DNA from: Lachnospiraceae bacterium
Lineage (GTDB): Bacteria > Bacillota > Clostridia > Lachnospirales > Lachnospiraceae
Reading direction: 5' to 3'
DNA: 41,607 nt
NCBI GenBank assembly: GCA_030526405.1
Contig: JAUNCZ010000030.1
Coordinates: forward strand, 1 to 41,607
Positions 9,155 through 17,522 of this stretch are shown in pieces. Made by a program: the position numbers and the translations under genes. Under the pieces are notes generated by a model. It made no database searches. It was not told the origin of the DNA and saw nothing but the letters and a program-made list of their open reading frames with translations. Every line of letters starts with the position of its first letter. The stretch's first letter is position 1.

Positions 9155-11196
9155 GACTCCTGGCCCCCTTTTCCGGTGGCGGATACCACATAGACCGGGT
9201 TCTGCCCGAACATCAGATGATATCTGCCCAGGGCCCTGGATTTGGCTGAGGATACCGCAGCGATGTCCACATCCTCAAAGGGCAGCTCCTTCATGCACTG
9301 GAGGGCTTCACCGATGGATTCCAGTGTGATGGTGTTGATCACCACCCGGAGCTTCGGATTCTTCTCCAGCAGAAGGGCAAGGATCTCCTTCATATTTCCG
9401 GAGGAACCGCCGATAAAGGCATGGGTTGGTGCCGGCAGGTCCTTCAGGGCCTCCGGAGCCAGTCCCTCCACAATCTGAAGATTGTCTGCCCGGAATTTCT
9501 GTTTGTTTCTATGCAGCAGATCCACCGCTGTGGGGTTCTTTTCAATGGCGTACACCTGTCCCTCCAGGGCAGAGAGTGCCATCTCCACAGATACGGAGCC
9601 GCTGCCGGCACCCACGTCATATACCACAGAATCCCTGGAGAGACGCAGCTTGGAGATGCTGATCTCCCGGATCTCCTCCTTGGTCATGGGCACCTTATCC
9701 CTCAGGAACTCCTCATCGGGGATTCCGTGGGTTACCACTGTTCTGGGGGAAGGATTCTCCACCACCATGACACTTAAGGGGTCTCCCTGGTACTCCAGGA
9801 AATCCTCCGGTTTTCCTGTGAGGATCTTCTCCTCAGGATAGCCGAATTTCTCTCCCACATGGATGGTGAGGTCTGTCATGCCGTAATGCAGAAATCTCTC
9901 ACAGAGAGTCCGCACATCCTCCTCCTTGCCCAGCAGTGAAAATACCTTCCTGTTTGTATCACAAAGACCGATCATGTTGCTGACACGGCCGTGATTGCTG
10001 GTGATCTTCATATCCTCCCAGGGCAGCTGCAATTTACTGCAGAAATACACCAGGGATCCGATTCCTGGCATTACCAGCACACCCTCCGGCAGCACCTGCA
10101 GCAGCTTTTTCGCGCCGCTGAAGAAGCCCACATCGCCGGACAGGAGAATGGCAATGGTTTTCGCCTCTGAGGCCTGGATTGCCTCTGCGATCTGCTGGCT
10201 TCTGTACTCCTTCAGAACGCTCTGGCCCGGGGCTGCAACTGCATCCACCATACGGCCGGCTCCGATCAGAAGCTCTGCCCTGTCACAGAAGGCTCTGGCC
10301 TCCAGAGTAAGGGTTTTACAGCCCTCTCCTCCCATGCCGATGCCGATCAGAGCGATTTCCTGCTTATTGGAAGGATTTTCCCCATTGGAAGCACCTGCAG
10401 AAAGACCTTTTTCCTGATCATCATCTGCTGAAATACTATCAATATAGGAAACTCCGGCAATGCGCAGAGCCTCCTTCACGGAAACACCCTGTTCCTGCAG
10501 AGGTCTGCCGATGATCACCAGCTTCGCACCGCAGTCTCTGGCGGCCTCCACCTTCTCCGGGAAGCCTCCGGTGACGCCGGTATCCTTGGTAACCAGATAG
10601 GCGGCCTTAGTCATATGGAGCAGTGCCACATTCATCTCTCTGGAAAATGGTCCCTGCATGCAGATCAGATGCTGACCCTGGAAGCCAAGGGCAGCACAGT
10701 CAGCGGCCACATTGGGCAGGGACAGTACTCTGGCAAAAAGGCGCTCTTTATAATCAGGAACTGCTGTAAAATACCGCAGCTCCTTGCTTCCGGTGGTAAG
10801 CAGCACATTTCCCTCTGTGCCGGACAGGTATTCTGCCGCAGCTGCAGGACTGTCCACATAAATGGCATCCTTCAGCTCCTCTGCAGCTCCCTGCCTGAGA
10901 ACACGCAGATAGGCATGACCGGTGGCTGTACAGGCTTTCCGGATATTTTCCGTTACCACCGCTGCATAGGGATGGGTGGCATCCATTACCAGGGCATCGG
11001 GAGACTGTTTCATCTCCTGCTCCATCTCCTCTTCAGTGAGGCGGCCGCTTTTCACAGTGATACCCTCTCCGGCAGCAATCAGGCTTTCTCCGTATTCAGT
11101 GGCAACATAGACACAGACGCGATTGTCTGTGCCCTTCAGCTGCTCTGCTATGGTCCGGCCCTCAGTGGTGCCGGCAAACAGCAAAATGTTATACAT
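9151..11196 (-). CDS. Precorrin-6A reductase/CbiE/CbiT triple fusion
   Basis: One 681-residue protein joins three consecutive corrin-ring activities. Residues 1 to about 252 are the CobK/CbiJ NAD(P)H-dependent precorrin-6A reductase, beginning ILLFAGTTEGR with DATHPYA and TKDTGVTGG further on. Residues about 281-482 are CbiE (C-5 methyltransferase), with GIGMGGEGCKTLT, SGDVGFFSGA and PGIGSLVYFCS. Residues about 488-681 are CbiT (C-15 methyltransferase and decarboxylase), with the SAM-binding DVGAGSGSVSVE at 527-538. A polar linker at 253-280 separates the reductase from CbiE. CbiE-CbiT fusions are well known as CobL; the added reductase is less common. Start and end overlap cbiH (8 bp) and cbiA (4 bp). 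Confidence 0.94.
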   Translation of the reverse strand: MYNILLFAGTTEGRTIAEQLKGTDNRVCVYVATEYGESLIAAGEGITVKSGRLTEEEMEQEMKQSPDALVMDATHPYAAVVTENIRKACTATGHAYLRVLRQGAAEELKDAIYVDSPAAAAEYLSGTEGNVLLTTGSKELRYFTAVPDYKERLFARVLSLPNVAADCAALGFQGQHLICMQGPFSREMNVALLHMTKAAYLVTKDTGVTGGFPEKVEAARDCGAKLVIIGRPLQEQGVSVKEALRIAGVSYIDSISADDDQEKGLSAGASNGENPSNKQEIALIGIGMGGEGCKTLTLEARAFCDRAELLIGAGRMVDAVAAPGQSVLKEYRSQQIAEAIQASEAKTIAILLSGDVGFFSGAKKLLQVLPEGVLVMPGIGSLVYFCSKLQLPWEDMKITSNHGRVSNMIGLCDTNRKVFSLLGKEEDVRTLCERFLHYGMTDLTIHVGEKFGYPEEKILTGKPEDFLEYQGDPLSVMVVENPSPRTVVTHGIPDEEFLRDKVPMTKEEIREISISKLRLSRDSVVYDVGAGSGSVSVEMALSALEGQVYAIEKNPTAVDLLHRNKQKFRADNLQIVEGLAPEALKDLPAPTHAFIGGSSGNMKEILALLLEKNPKLRVVINTITLESIGEALQCMKELPFEDVDIAAVSSAKSRALGRYHLMFGQNPVYVVSATGKGGQES

Positions 11197-11920
11197 TTTT
11201 ATATCCTCTTGGTGTTACCATCTTTCCACCGATGTTCTTTGTCTGGGAGTTTCCAACGAAAACAGTGGTAAACATATCAACCTCTGTGTCACGAAGCTGC
11301 TTCAGTGTCATCACCTTATAAGCCTCTCCGTCACGTCCGATGTTCTCAACGATTCCGCATACTGTGTCAGGGCTCTTGTACTGCATCATCAGATCACAGG
11401 CCTTCTGAAGATAGTCATGGCGTTTCAGGCTGGATGGGTTGTACAGCACGATGCTCATGTCTGCATCGGAAGCCAGAAGAAGTCTCTTCTCGATCTTCTC
11501 CCATGGTGTCAGCAGATCACTTAAGGAGATCAGGCAGAAATCATGGATGAGAGGAGCACCCAGAACGGCACCGCCGCCCAGAGCTGCAGTTACACCTGGA
11601 AGGATCTTCAGCTCAACCTCAGGATAGTTTACTCCCACCTCGTACATCAGGCCGCTCATGCCGTATACACCGGCATCACCGGAGCAGATCATGGCAACGG
11701 TTTTTCCTTTTTTTGCCTCCTCAAAGGCCAGTACACAGCGATCCACCTCTTTTCTCATGGGGGTGGTCAGGAATTCCTTTCCTGGAAAATGATCCTTCAC
11801 CAGATCAATATATACTGTATAGCCTACGATCACATCACAGCTTTTCAGCGCCTCTGAAGCCTCGATGGTCATCTTCTCATAGGCTCCAGGTCCGATTCCA
11901 ACAACATAAATCATGCTCAT
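11189..11920 (-). CDS. cbiH: Cobalt-precorrin-3 C17-methyltransferase
   Basis: CbiH methylates C-17 and drives ring contraction in the anaerobic pathway. The product of 243 residues begins MSMIYVVGIGPGAYEKMT, the SAM-binding loop of tetrapyrrole methylases. It continues with VVGYTVYIDLV, MICSGDAGVYGMSG and PGVTAALGGGAVLGAPLIHDF, which identify CbiH/CobJ. The ATG at 11920 is chosen because GGAG lies nine bases upstream and its ATGA overlap with the cbiG stop is typical. A TTG five codons earlier is less likely. It overlaps the following fusion gene by 8 bp. Confidence 0.94.
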   Translation of the reverse strand: MSMIYVVGIGPGAYEKMTIEASEALKSCDVIVGYTVYIDLVKDHFPGKEFLTTPMRKEVDRCVLAFEEAKKGKTVAMICSGDAGVYGMSGLMYEVGVNYPEVELKILPGVTAALGGGAVLGAPLIHDFCLISLSDLLTPWEKIEKRLLLASDADMSIVLYNPSSLKRHDYLQKACDLMMQYKSPDTVCGIVENIGRDGEAYKVMTLKQLRDTEVDMFTTVFVGNSQTKNIGGKMVTPRGYKNV

Positions 11921-13194
11921 ATCTTTATTCTCCAATCCTCAAGGGCTGCAGCGCAGGTGCTGCTCTTTCCCTTTGTTTTTTTTACGATCAATGTGCCCTG
12001 ACTATTCTTCACGGCACTTCTCTCACACACGTTGTCCACCCCTGTAATGCCGGAAACAAAGCCGGAGGCGGAAAAATCACCCTCCACCTGTCTCAGTTCC
12101 TCAGCAGAATACACCGTCAGGGGAAGATTTCTTCGCCTGCAGAACTCCAGCAGTCCCTTTTCATCCTTTTTCAGGTCAATGGTGGCCACCGCCTTCACAG
12201 CCTGGGGATGAATCTGATGCTGCTGCAGCACCTGGTCTGCCAGCTCCTCAATAAAATCCACAGGGGTGTCTCTTCTGCAGCCAATGCCGAGAACGATGCA
12301 TCGGGGAATCAGCTGCAGGGTGTGTGCATAGGGGTGTCTGTCTTTGAAGGGACTTACATGGATGCCAAGAGGGAACATTTCCCCGGCAGACAACGGTGTG
12401 CTTTCCAGCCCATTCCCACTGCCGGATTTATTCTCCTCAGAAGCGTCCTTTTCAGCCTTCACCAGCTTCAGTCCCCCGGACAGGGCATCCTTCTGAACCT
12501 TATATAACTTCAGTCCCCCGGGCAGCTTACCGGAGTGAATCAGCTCTGTATCAGCGGAAAAGGGTATTTCCTTTCCCTCCACCAGGGCTGCTGCCACATC
12601 CTTTGCCAGCTCCATGCTGCCGATGGCCAGATTCTGCTCTGTGGCATACACATCCACCGCAAACTTTCTGTTCACATCGGTGGCAGTGGTCACCACCGGA
12701 GTGCTGCCCAGCACCTGACACAGCTTCTCTGTCAGGGCATTGGCCCCTCCGATATGGCCGGAAAGCAGGGATATGCCAAAGGTTCCCTTCTCATCAAAGC
12801 AGAGCACCGCCGGATCTGTTTTTTTATCCTTTACCCAGGGAGCGATGGCCCGAACACAGATGCCGGTGGCTCCGATGAAGATCATGGCATCCGACTGGGG
12901 AAAATGCTCCCCTGCCCACTGCTGCATCCCCTCCTCCACGTAGGAGAAGCCCTCCGGAACAGCATCCCGGAACAGTTTTCCCTTGCAGAACCAGCTGTCC
13001 TGATAGAAATCCCGGCATTTTTCCCGGGAATCCGGGGAATCCTGTTCTGCAGAATAGTTCTGTGCCAGGGCCGCATTTTCATTTTTTACAGAATAATCCT
13101 GTGCCAGGGTCGCATTCTCCTCAGAAAACCAGCGGTGGATCCTCTGTGCCAGTTCCATGCCGGAGCGGGTAAAACAGATACCCGTTATTCTCAT
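11917..13194 (-). CDS. cbiG: Cobalt-precorrin-5A hydrolase
   Basis: CbiG opens the delta-lactone of cobalt-precorrin-5A and releases acetaldehyde, a step specific to the oxygen-independent route. The 425-residue product has the N-terminal CbiG domain (MRITGICFTRSGMELA), a central core (IGATGICVRAIAPWVKDKKTDPAVL and LLSGHIGGANALT), and a C-terminal domain with LGIGCRRDTPVDFIEEL. Two stretches are in-frame tandem duplications: 13 residues near the N-terminus (NATLAQDYSVKNE/NAALAQNYSAEQD) and 14 residues in the middle (GGLKLYKVQKDALS/GGLKLVKAEKDASE). ATG at 13194 is used because GAGG is well spaced; the frame is open to a GTG three codons upstream. Confidence 0.93.
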   Translation of the reverse strand: MRITGICFTRSGMELAQRIHRWFSEENATLAQDYSVKNENAALAQNYSAEQDSPDSREKCRDFYQDSWFCKGKLFRDAVPEGFSYVEEGMQQWAGEHFPQSDAMIFIGATGICVRAIAPWVKDKKTDPAVLCFDEKGTFGISLLSGHIGGANALTEKLCQVLGSTPVVTTATDVNRKFAVDVYATEQNLAIGSMELAKDVAAALVEGKEIPFSADTELIHSGKLPGGLKLYKVQKDALSGGLKLVKAEKDASEENKSGSGNGLESTPLSAGEMFPLGIHVSPFKDRHPYAHTLQLIPRCIVLGIGCRRDTPVDFIEELADQVLQQHQIHPQAVKAVATIDLKKDEKGLLEFCRRRNLPLTVYSAEELRQVEGDFSASGFVSGITGVDNVCERSAVKNSQGTLIVKKTKGKSSTCAAALEDWRIKI

Positions 13195-13265
13195 AGTTCT
13201 CACCTCAATACAGGCTGAGCAGGCTGATACCTGCTCAGTATAACAGACATTGGCAGTCTGCTTTG

Positions 13266-14024
13266 TTATTTGCTTGCCTCGCGGAACTCTGTGGTGAATC
13301 CCGGATCATACAGAAGAGAACGGTCATAGTGATTATGGGTTACCACGTCTCCGATGATCATCAGGGCAGTTTTTGTAATGTTATTCTCCTTTGCAGTCTG
13401 GGCCAGAGTGCCTACGGTACAGACAAAGGATTTCTCATCCGGCCAGGTTGCCTTGTAAACGATGGCTGCCGGTGTATCCTCGCTGTATCCGCCCTCGATA
13501 AGACGTCTGGAAAGCTCCTCCAGAAGTCCTGTGCTGAGGAATACCACCATGGTGGCCTGATGAGCAGCGAAGGACTGGATGCTCTCCTTGGATGGAACAG
13601 GGGTTCTTCCCTCCATACGGGTGATAATTACAGACTGGGAAACGTCCGGAAGGGTATACTCCAGGTTCAGGGCTGCTGCAGCACCGCAGAAAGAGCTGAC
13701 TCCTGGTGTGGAATCGTATTTGATTCCCTTCTCATCCAGCACATCCATCTGCTCACGGATGGCACCGTAGAGACATGGATCTCCTGTGTGAAGGCGAACG
13801 GTGGTGAGACCTTTCTCCTCCGCATCAAAAAACACCTCCAGAACCTCCTCCAGAGTCATTTTTGCAGAATTGTATACAACACAGTCCTCTTTTTTATAGT
13901 CCAGCAGCTGTGGATTTACCAGAGATCCGGCATAGATGATCACATCTGCCTCCTCCAGGAATTTTTTACCTCTGATTGTGATCAGGTCTGCTGCGCCTGA
14001 TCCTGCACCTACGAAATGGATCAT
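13266..14024 (-). CDS. cbiF: Cobalt-precorrin-4 C11-methyltransferase
   Basis: CbiF adds the C-11 methyl group to cobalt-precorrin-4. The 252-residue protein starts MIHFVGAGSGAADLITIRG, the family's first SAM-binding loop. It continues with VIYAGSLVNP, RLHTGDPCLYGAIREQ, and PGVSSFCGAAAALNLEYTLP, followed by IITRMEGRTPVP, which is diagnostic for CbiF/CobM. The ATG overlaps the cbiL stop as ATGA. A 71-bp gap separates it from cbiG downstream. Confidence 0.96.
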   Translation of the reverse strand: MIHFVGAGSGAADLITIRGKKFLEEADVIIYAGSLVNPQLLDYKKEDCVVYNSAKMTLEEVLEVFFDAEEKGLTTVRLHTGDPCLYGAIREQMDVLDEKGIKYDSTPGVSSFCGAAAALNLEYTLPDVSQSVIITRMEGRTPVPSKESIQSFAAHQATMVVFLSTGLLEELSRRLIEGGYSEDTPAAIVYKATWPDEKSFVCTVGTLAQTAKENNITKTALMIIGDVVTHNHYDRSLLYDPGFTTEFREASK

Positions 14025-14710
14025 TTTTTCTTCTCCTTTACAATGATCAGTGAGTAGTAGCCCGCATCATCCGGGATCTCCTCCACACCGTGATAGATTT
14101 TCTCATTTGGCATACCGCAGTTCTCGATCATCACTGCCTCTGCTCCAATGGCACGAAGCTCCTCTTTTACCTGAGCCATCTTTGAAGCAGCCTTCATAAG
14201 AACTTTTGTTCCCGGCAGCTTCAGTGCCTCTGTGATCTGGTAGGAGGCAGGAATTACATGAAGCTCCTCCGCCTGCTCCACAAGACTCATGTTCAGACGG
14301 GCTGCCACCGCACAGAAGGAGGTGATGCCGCTGACAATCTCAGTTTCATAGCCCGCTGCAGCAATAATGTGATGCACGTACATATAGGTGGCGTAGAGGG
14401 TGGAATCACCCAGTGTGAGAAATGCCACATTCATGCCCTTGTCCAGATACTCCATGATCTGCTGCGCTCCTCTGTTGTGACTCTGATCCAGCAGAACAGG
14501 ATCCTTTGTCATCAGGAAATCAATGGGAAGCAGTGTTTTATCCTTCAGCTCAGGATAAGCCTGAGATACGATCTTGTAGGCAACGGTATTCTCCGGAACC
14601 TTTCCGGGAACAGCAATCACCTCTGTCTCTTTTACGATTCTCAGTGCCTTTAAGGTCATCAGCTCCGGATCACCGGGGCCAATGCCCAGTCCAAATAATT
14701 TACCTTTCAT
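14021..14710 (-). CDS. cbiL: Cobalt-factor II C20-methyltransferase
   Basis: CbiL transfers a methyl group to C-20 of cobalt-factor II (cobalt-precorrin-2), the first committed methylation after cobalt insertion. The 229-residue product begins with GLGIGPGDPELMTLKALR and has AFLTLGDSTLYATYMYV and VSGITSFCAVAARLNMSL, the usual CbiL/CobI pattern. GAGGAG precedes the ATG. The 109-bp gap upstream, the largest but one inside the run, is AT-rich and holds an inverted repeat, so the genes from here leftwards may have a second promoter. Confidence 0.95.
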   Translation of the reverse strand: MKGKLFGLGIGPGDPELMTLKALRIVKETEVIAVPGKVPENTVAYKIVSQAYPELKDKTLLPIDFLMTKDPVLLDQSHNRGAQQIMEYLDKGMNVAFLTLGDSTLYATYMYVHHIIAAAGYETEIVSGITSFCAVAARLNMSLVEQAEELHVIPASYQITEALKLPGTKVLMKAASKMAQVKEELRAIGAEAVMIENCGMPNEKIYHGVEEIPDDAGYYSLIIVKEKKK

Positions 14711-14749
14711 ACTAAACTCCTCTTCTTGATAATAGAATTAATATAATCA

Positions 14750-14769
14750 TTATAAGTTAGTTCTTATAA
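14750..14769. promoter_or_regulatory. Inverted repeat upstream of cbiL
   Basis: TTATAAG and CTTATAA arms (7 bp, 6-bp centre) lie in the AT-rich gap between cbiD and cbiL. A minus-strand TATAAT overlaps it but no -35 is convincing. It could be an operator or an internal promoter element. Confidence 0.3.
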
Positions 14770-14819
14770 CTCTGATTTCCTCATGCTCTTTTGAAACAGC
14801 CCTTCTTATGAACCATATC

Positions 14820-16019
14820 CTATGATCTGTTTTTCAGATCTGCCACCTGGCCATTGATGGCCTCCACCAGCTGCCGGGCATTGTCAGTCTCCGCCAGATA
14901 GCCCTTCACGGAGGAGAACAGAATGGCACCGATCTCCAGTTTTCCCCTGCAGCGATTGTTCAGATAAAAATGAACCCGCTGTGCCACCTGCTTCATGGTA
15001 TTCTCCAGCAGATCCCCGCCGCAGTCAGACAGCACATCCAGGGCCTCCTCCGTTGTGTTGGTATTCAGAATCTGCCCCACTGTATCCAGCGAAGCTCCGC
15101 TTCGCAGGGCGGCAGCTGCCATCAGCTCCGCTCTGGAGTCGGCATTTCTGGAGTGGGTATTCATAATACCTCCGGAAACCTTGATAAATTTCCCGATATG
15201 GGCAATAAACAGGATTCCCTTCACCCCCAGTTCCTCAGCAAGATCAATGGTCTCTCCCACAAAATTGCTGCATTTCATCTCATAGGTCAGATCCAGCCCC
15301 TGCATGTTATGGGAAAAGGTTTCCCCGTAATTGCCCGGGGTGATCACCAGATACTCTCCGCCATTCCGGTGCAGCATGCTCATCTCCACACCGATGCTTC
15401 GAATCAGGGCCTCCTCACTCATGGGCATTACAATGCCGCTGGTTCCCAGCACGGAGATGCCCCCTACAATTCCCAGTCTGGGATTGAAGGTTTTTTTCGC
15501 TGTCTCCTCCCCCTCAGGAATGGAGATCAGCACATCAATTCCCCCCTGGTATCCGAAAGCTGTACAGATTTCCCGTACCCCCTCCCGGATCATCTTTCTC
15601 GGGGTGGAGTTAATGGCCGCATTGCCCACCGGCTGGTTCAGGCCGGGCTTTGTCACCCGCCCCACACCCACACCGCCGTCGATGCAGATTTCCTTCTCAG
15701 GACTCTTCTTCACCCTGGAATAAATCAGAAGGCCGTTGGTGGCATCGGGATCGTCCCCACCGTCCTTCCGGACTGCGCAGGAAACCTCACTGATGGCACC
15801 ATCAGAGGCTTTTTTTATTGCAATGTCTTCCACCGGAAGATGAAGCAGGATTCCCTTGGGGGTCATAAGATCCACAGTCTCCACAGGTTTGCCTGTAAAC
15901 AGCATGCAGGCTGCCGCCTTGGATGCCGCCGCTGCGCAGGATCCTGTTGTGAATCCGCAGCGAAGACGCCTGTGATCCTTCATCACATACATCTCTTCCA
16001 GTCCGGTTTTATGTTCCAC
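14820..16019 (-). CDS. cbiD: Cobalt-precorrin-5B C1-methyltransferase
   Basis: CbiD methylates C-1 of cobalt-precorrin-5B and is another marker of the anaerobic pathway. The 399-residue product shows the signature RCGFTTGSCAAAASKAA near the N-terminus, DGGVGVGRVTKPGLNQPVGNAAINSTPRKMI, and GTSGIVMPMSEEALI. The start is a GTG at 16019 with AGGAG eight bases upstream; in-frame ATGs at codons 10 and 13 lack such a site. It lies 27 bp after the amidohydrolase gene. Confidence 0.94.
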   Translation of the reverse strand: MEHKTGLEEMYVMKDHRRLRCGFTTGSCAAAASKAAACMLFTGKPVETVDLMTPKGILLHLPVEDIAIKKASDGAISEVSCAVRKDGGDDPDATNGLLIYSRVKKSPEKEICIDGGVGVGRVTKPGLNQPVGNAAINSTPRKMIREGVREICTAFGYQGGIDVLISIPEGEETAKKTFNPRLGIVGGISVLGTSGIVMPMSEEALIRSIGVEMSMLHRNGGEYLVITPGNYGETFSHNMQGLDLTYEMKCSNFVGETIDLAEELGVKGILFIAHIGKFIKVSGGIMNTHSRNADSRAELMAAAALRSGASLDTVGQILNTNTTEEALDVLSDCGGDLLENTMKQVAQRVHFYLNNRCRGKLEIGAILFSSVKGYLAETDNARQLVEAINGQVADLKNRS

Positions 16020-16046
16020 AGTATCTTCTCCTGTATTTCACGTAAT

Positions 16047-16916
16047 TTATCTTCGGGAAAATCTCTGCCTGATGGCAGTCTCTCCCTGCTGCAGATAGGT
16101 CTCCAGTGTGGGGTCCTCCGGAAAAATGCTCTGAAAGCTCTCCAGCTCCTGACAGATTCCCCTTCCGTGCTGTACCTGATAGGCACCTGCATCAGAGCCC
16201 AGAGCCATCTGCACCCCTGCTGCTCTGGCGAAGCGGATATTGGTGCACACATGCTGATAGATCTCCTGCAGCACCTGATCATCAAAACGGCCGCAGCCAA
16301 TCAGATTCTTAACGGTAACTGTGGTGGGAACCCACAGCACATGGTGCTCCAGCAGTGCCAGGAGGCTTTCCTGATTCTGAAAGTTTCCATGCTCAATGGA
16401 ATCCACCCCGGCCTCAGCAGCCCGGATCACGTTCTCAGCACCATTGGTGTGACTCATCACTGCCAGCCCGGCATCATGGGCAATCTGACACATCTGACGG
16501 ATCTCCTCCTTCTCCAGAGGAACGCTGGTAAGGCCACCCACTGACTCAAAGGTCATGATCCCGGTGGTCATGATCTTGATAAAATCCGCCCCGGCCTCTT
16601 TTGCCTCCTGCACAAGGGCAGCATATTCTTTCATATCCGAAAAGGCTCTGCCCACCACCTTTCCGTAGGTACCCTCTCTGTGAATGGCAAAAACCGGGGT
16701 AATCAGGGTAATTCCGTACTCCGGAGCCAGCTCTCTGGCCAGAGAGGACACACCATAATGATCCCCCCCTTCCCGGATAAAGGTCACCTGGTTCTCCCGA
16801 TATGCCTCCAGAGCACAGCGCAGGGCAGCTGTATCCGGCTTTTCTCTGTTTCGTCTCACAGCTGCCCCGTAATCGATGCCATCCATAAAAAGATGGGCAT
16901 GACATTCACCAAACAT
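16047..16916 (-). CDS. Amidohydrolase-superfamily enzyme in cobalamin operon
   Basis: This is a metal-dependent hydrolase of 289 residues with a full set of amidohydrolase ligands. These are His6 and His8 in CHAHLF, Lys114 in DFIKIMTTG (probable carboxylated bridging lysine), His156 in SHTNGAEN, His176 in SIEHGNF and Asp242 in GSDAGAY. The sequence around ligands three to five resembles the imidazolonepropionase/prolidase-like branch. The first HxH is almost at the N-terminus, so the beta-sandwich domain common in that branch is absent. The ATG has GAGG six bases upstream and begins three bases after the cobC stop, which ties it to the operon. The substrate is unknown. No known cobalamin step needs this enzyme. 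Confidence 0.8.
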   Translation of the reverse strand: MFGECHAHLFMDGIDYGAAVRRNREKPDTAALRCALEAYRENQVTFIREGGDHYGVSSLARELAPEYGITLITPVFAIHREGTYGKVVGRAFSDMKEYAALVQEAKEAGADFIKIMTTGIMTFESVGGLTSVPLEKEEIRQMCQIAHDAGLAVMSHTNGAENVIRAAEAGVDSIEHGNFQNQESLLALLEHHVLWVPTTVTVKNLIGCGRFDDQVLQEIYQHVCTNIRFARAAGVQMALGSDAGAYQVQHGRGICQELESFQSIFPEDPTLETYLQQGETAIRQRFSRR

Positions 16917-16919
16917 CCG

Positions 16920-17522
16920 TCACCTCTTCACAACTAAACGGCCATCCACCACCAGCTCCCTTTTGCCAGCCAGAAAATGCTCTCCGTTCAGACGCAGAAG
17001 ATATCCCTCTGCGTTGTTAACATGCCAGTCAAAATAGTCCGCCCGGGGGATGCCGTAGCGATCCAGAATTGCCATAATGGTACCACCGTGGACCACCATG
17101 GCGATATTCTCCCACTGATTCTCCACCGCCTGACGGATCACCTTTTCCAGCCCCTCCAGACAGCGCATCTGGAACAGACCTCTGTCCTCTCCCCCCGGAA
17201 AGGCAAGCTGTCCACCGCTGTCCACCCAGGCCTGATAGTTGGGGTTGTCGCTGAGTTCCTGATAATTTTTATTCTCAAACTCCCCAAAGTCACATTCTCT
17301 GAATTCAGGGATGGTCACCAGCTCATGCTCCGGAAACAGAATGGAGGCGGTCTCCACACAGCGTTTCAGAGGGCTGGTATATACAGCATCCATATCCTCA
17401 AAGGCATACTGCTTCAGAACTTCCCTCTCCTGCTCCAGAAGTGGCTCATCGGTAATACCGATGTAACGTCCCTTTGTATTGCCAAGGGTCCGTCCATGAC
17501 GGATCATTGTCAGTTTCAGCAT
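16920..17522 (-). CDS. cobC: Histidine phosphatase, probable alpha-ribazole phosphatase
   Basis: CobC removes the 5'-phosphate in nucleotide-loop assembly, from alpha-ribazole phosphate or from adenosylcobalamin phosphate. The 200-residue product is a histidine phosphatase with the catalytic RHGRT (His8), YTSPLKRCVETA, the ECDFGEFE stretch and HGG near residue 145. The family contains phosphoglycerate mutases and many broad phosphatases, so the specific role rests on position next to the cobU paralog, cobS and cobU. The GGAGG ribosome site lies within the end of the preceding gene, with a 7-bp overlap. Confidence 0.82.
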   Translation of the reverse strand: MLKLTMIRHGRTLGNTKGRYIGITDEPLLEQEREVLKQYAFEDMDAVYTSPLKRCVETASILFPEHELVTIPEFRECDFGEFENKNYQELSDNPNYQAWVDSGGQLAFPGGEDRGLFQMRCLEGLEKVIRQAVENQWENIAMVVHGGTIMAILDRYGIPRADYFDWHVNNAEGYLLRLNGEHFLAGKRELVVDGRLVVKR

